A stretch of 23,627 nt of DNA, taken from positions 1-23,627 of the forward strand of contig JAGZLX010000025.1 in assembly GCA_018364485.1 (NCBI GenBank), read 5' to 3'. The notes below the pieces were generated by a model. The model saw only the letters and a list, made by a program, of their open reading frames with translations. It was not told where the DNA came from and searched no databases. This document shows positions 22,455 through 23,627 of this stretch, one piece after another; within the stretch, counting starts at the first letter, position 1, and each line of letters begins with the position of its first letter. The DNA is from Granulicatella adiacens. Lineage in GTDB: Bacteria; Bacillota; Bacilli; Lactobacillales; Aerococcaceae. The position numbers were made by a program, and so were the translations under genes.

Positions 22455-23627
22455 TTATCCAATATCATTTGCATCTGTAATCTCAGATGTCTTATCTGAA
22501 TTGATTGGAATCGTCTTTTGTTCTGTTGTAGGCTCAGCCGTTGTTGATTCAACGGTTGTTTCCTGTGTTGTCTGCTCTTTGGTTGTTTCCTCAACAGCTG
22601 TAGTTGTTTCTGTTGTAGAAGTAGTTGTCGTTGTGGTTGTAGTTGTTGTCGTTACACCATTAGGTAACCATCTACCTTCCTCATCGACTTTATAGCCATC
22701 AGGAGTTGTTCCATTGCGAAGCATTGCACCACTTGCTTTGAAGTAATACCATTCGCCGTTATCTTTAACCCAGCCGACTTGCATTGCTCCATAATTATTG
22801 AAGTAATAATAATCTCCAGAAATTTCCTGGATTCCTGTGAGCATTGATCCAGTTGTTGGATGTAAGAAGTACCATTTACCAGCTTCATTATACCAGCCTT
22901 TTAGCATAGCACCGCTCGCTTGATAATAGTGATAAGCACCATCATGCCATTTCCAGCCAGTTTGCATTGCTCCTGAGTCGTTAAAGTAATAATATTTACC
23001 AGAAACTTCTTGTTGTCCGATAACCATTTTCCCTGTTTCTGAATTTAAGTAATACCACTTACCAGATTCTTTATACCAGCCTTTTAGCATTGCACCGCTT
23101 GATTGATAGTAATAATACGCTCCATCATGCCATTTCCAGCCTACAGCCATAGCACCAGAATCAACAAAGTAGTAGTTCACTTTATCGATTTCTTTCTCCC
23201 CAGTGATCATTTCTCCGTTTTCAGGATTTAAGTAATACCATTTATTTCCATCTTTCAGCCAACCTTTCTTCAAGGCTCCGCTCTTAGCGTAATAACGATA
23301 TTTTCCGTCAATCCATTTCCAACCAGTTTGCATGATTCCTTCTTCATTCAAGTAGTATTTTTCGCCATCTACTTCTTGATCTCCGGTTAGTTTCTTGCCC
23401 TCTTTACTTAAGAGATACCAAGAATCTCCCTCTTTCAACCAACCAGTTGCCATTGCTCCTGAACTTGCAAAGTAGCGACGGACTCCATCGACTTCTTTCC
23501 ATCCAGTTTGCATCACACCAGATTCATCGAAGAAATATGTTTTTCCATCAATTTCTTTTAATCCAGTTACTGCAACATTATTGTTATCGAATTAATACCA
23601 TTTACCATTGACTTTCTTCCATGAAGA
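22455..23627 (-). pseudogene. Cell-wall-binding repeat protein, interrupted by an in-frame stop; 5' part outside window
   Basis: The reading frame is a run of Trp/Tyr-rich repeats of about 20 residues (pattern GWKWHDGAYYYYQSSGAM, GKWYYLNSETGKM), the choline/glucan-binding type that holds proteins to the cell wall or teichoic acid. They group into a 61-residue (183-bp) higher-order repeat. The end reads DGYKVDEEGRWLP, a usual close of such arrays, then a Thr/Glu-rich tail with eleven consecutive Thr. No LPXTG anchor is present. Translating back from the window edge gives SSWKKVNGKWY, then TAA (23592-23594), then FDNNNVAVTGLKEIDG in the same frame. Sister repeats have TAC (Tyr) at that position, so a single TAC to TAA change broke the gene, unless it is a sequencing error. 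The catalytic or functional N-terminal part is not visible. No ribosome site is evident for a restart downstream of the stop. Confidence 0.75.

Noticed and set aside
22342..22695. Plus-strand open frame of 117 codons with a Val-rich C-terminus.
   Set aside because: It is antisense to the Thr-rich tail and overlaps the start region of zwf. The Val run is the mirror of Thr codons. No ribosome site or homology is visible.
22859..23260. CRISPR-like regular repetition.
   Set aside because: The periodicity is of coding repeats in a wall-binding protein; there are no short identical repeats with unique spacers.

Overview
The window reads as chromosomal DNA of a low-GC Gram-positive coccus of the order Lactobacillales. 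The evidence is strong Shine-Dalgarno sequences, a T-box in front of pheST, a PBP2b-type transpeptidase, a CshB-type helicase, a manganese-type superoxide dismutase and a protein built of cell-wall-binding repeats. Carnobacteriaceae (for example Granulicatella) is my best guess from protein flavour, but nothing here proves it. No CRISPR array, phage, insertion sequence, tRNA or rRNA gene was found.

Layout. 1-3331 (minus): a four-gene ABC importer operon of the polyamine/iron/phosphonate type, in the order permease, permease, ATPase, lipoprotein (cut by the window edge), with a good promoter and a 32-bp perfect palindrome upstream. 3970-7740 (minus): a T-box leader, pheS and pheT. 7770-11356 (minus): an envelope operon of a polytopic GT-C-like protein, an acyltransferase-3 and a GtrB/CsbB-like glycosyltransferase. 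11427-12254 (minus): a Nudix ADP-ribose pyrophosphatase and a small membrane protein. 12369-14501 (minus): a class B penicillin-binding protein, divergent from a YfhO-family membrane protein (14679-17267, plus). 17295-17903 (minus): sodA. 18078-19382 (plus): cshB. 19686-20477 (minus): a DUF1189 membrane protein. 20858-22318 (minus): zwf. 22455 to the right edge (minus): a cell-wall-binding repeat protein carrying an in-frame stop codon.

The most interesting signal lies between genes. Three intergenic elements of about 185-193 bp (3777-3962, 19400-19592, 20566-20749), and a decayed fourth beside the first, share one architecture: long outer inverted arms, a conserved core of about 42 nt containing CACCGGCTCGAGCC and GTCTCTCGCCTT, and a small apical hairpin. 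Stem sequences differ between copies but stay complementary within each copy, while the core is conserved. That is the pattern of a structured RNA or a hairpin-type mobile repeat. I cannot match it to a named family.

Functional themes: cell-envelope building and decoration (PBP, YfhO, GtrB-like enzyme, GT-C-like protein, acyltransferase, wall-binding protein) mixed with housekeeping (phenylalanyl-tRNA synthesis, RNA helicase, oxidative defence, pentose phosphate pathway). The CsbB-like glycosyltransferase and YfhO are two parts of the three-component LTA glycosylation scheme known in Bacillus and Listeria. The small GtrA/GtcA-type flippase is not in the window.
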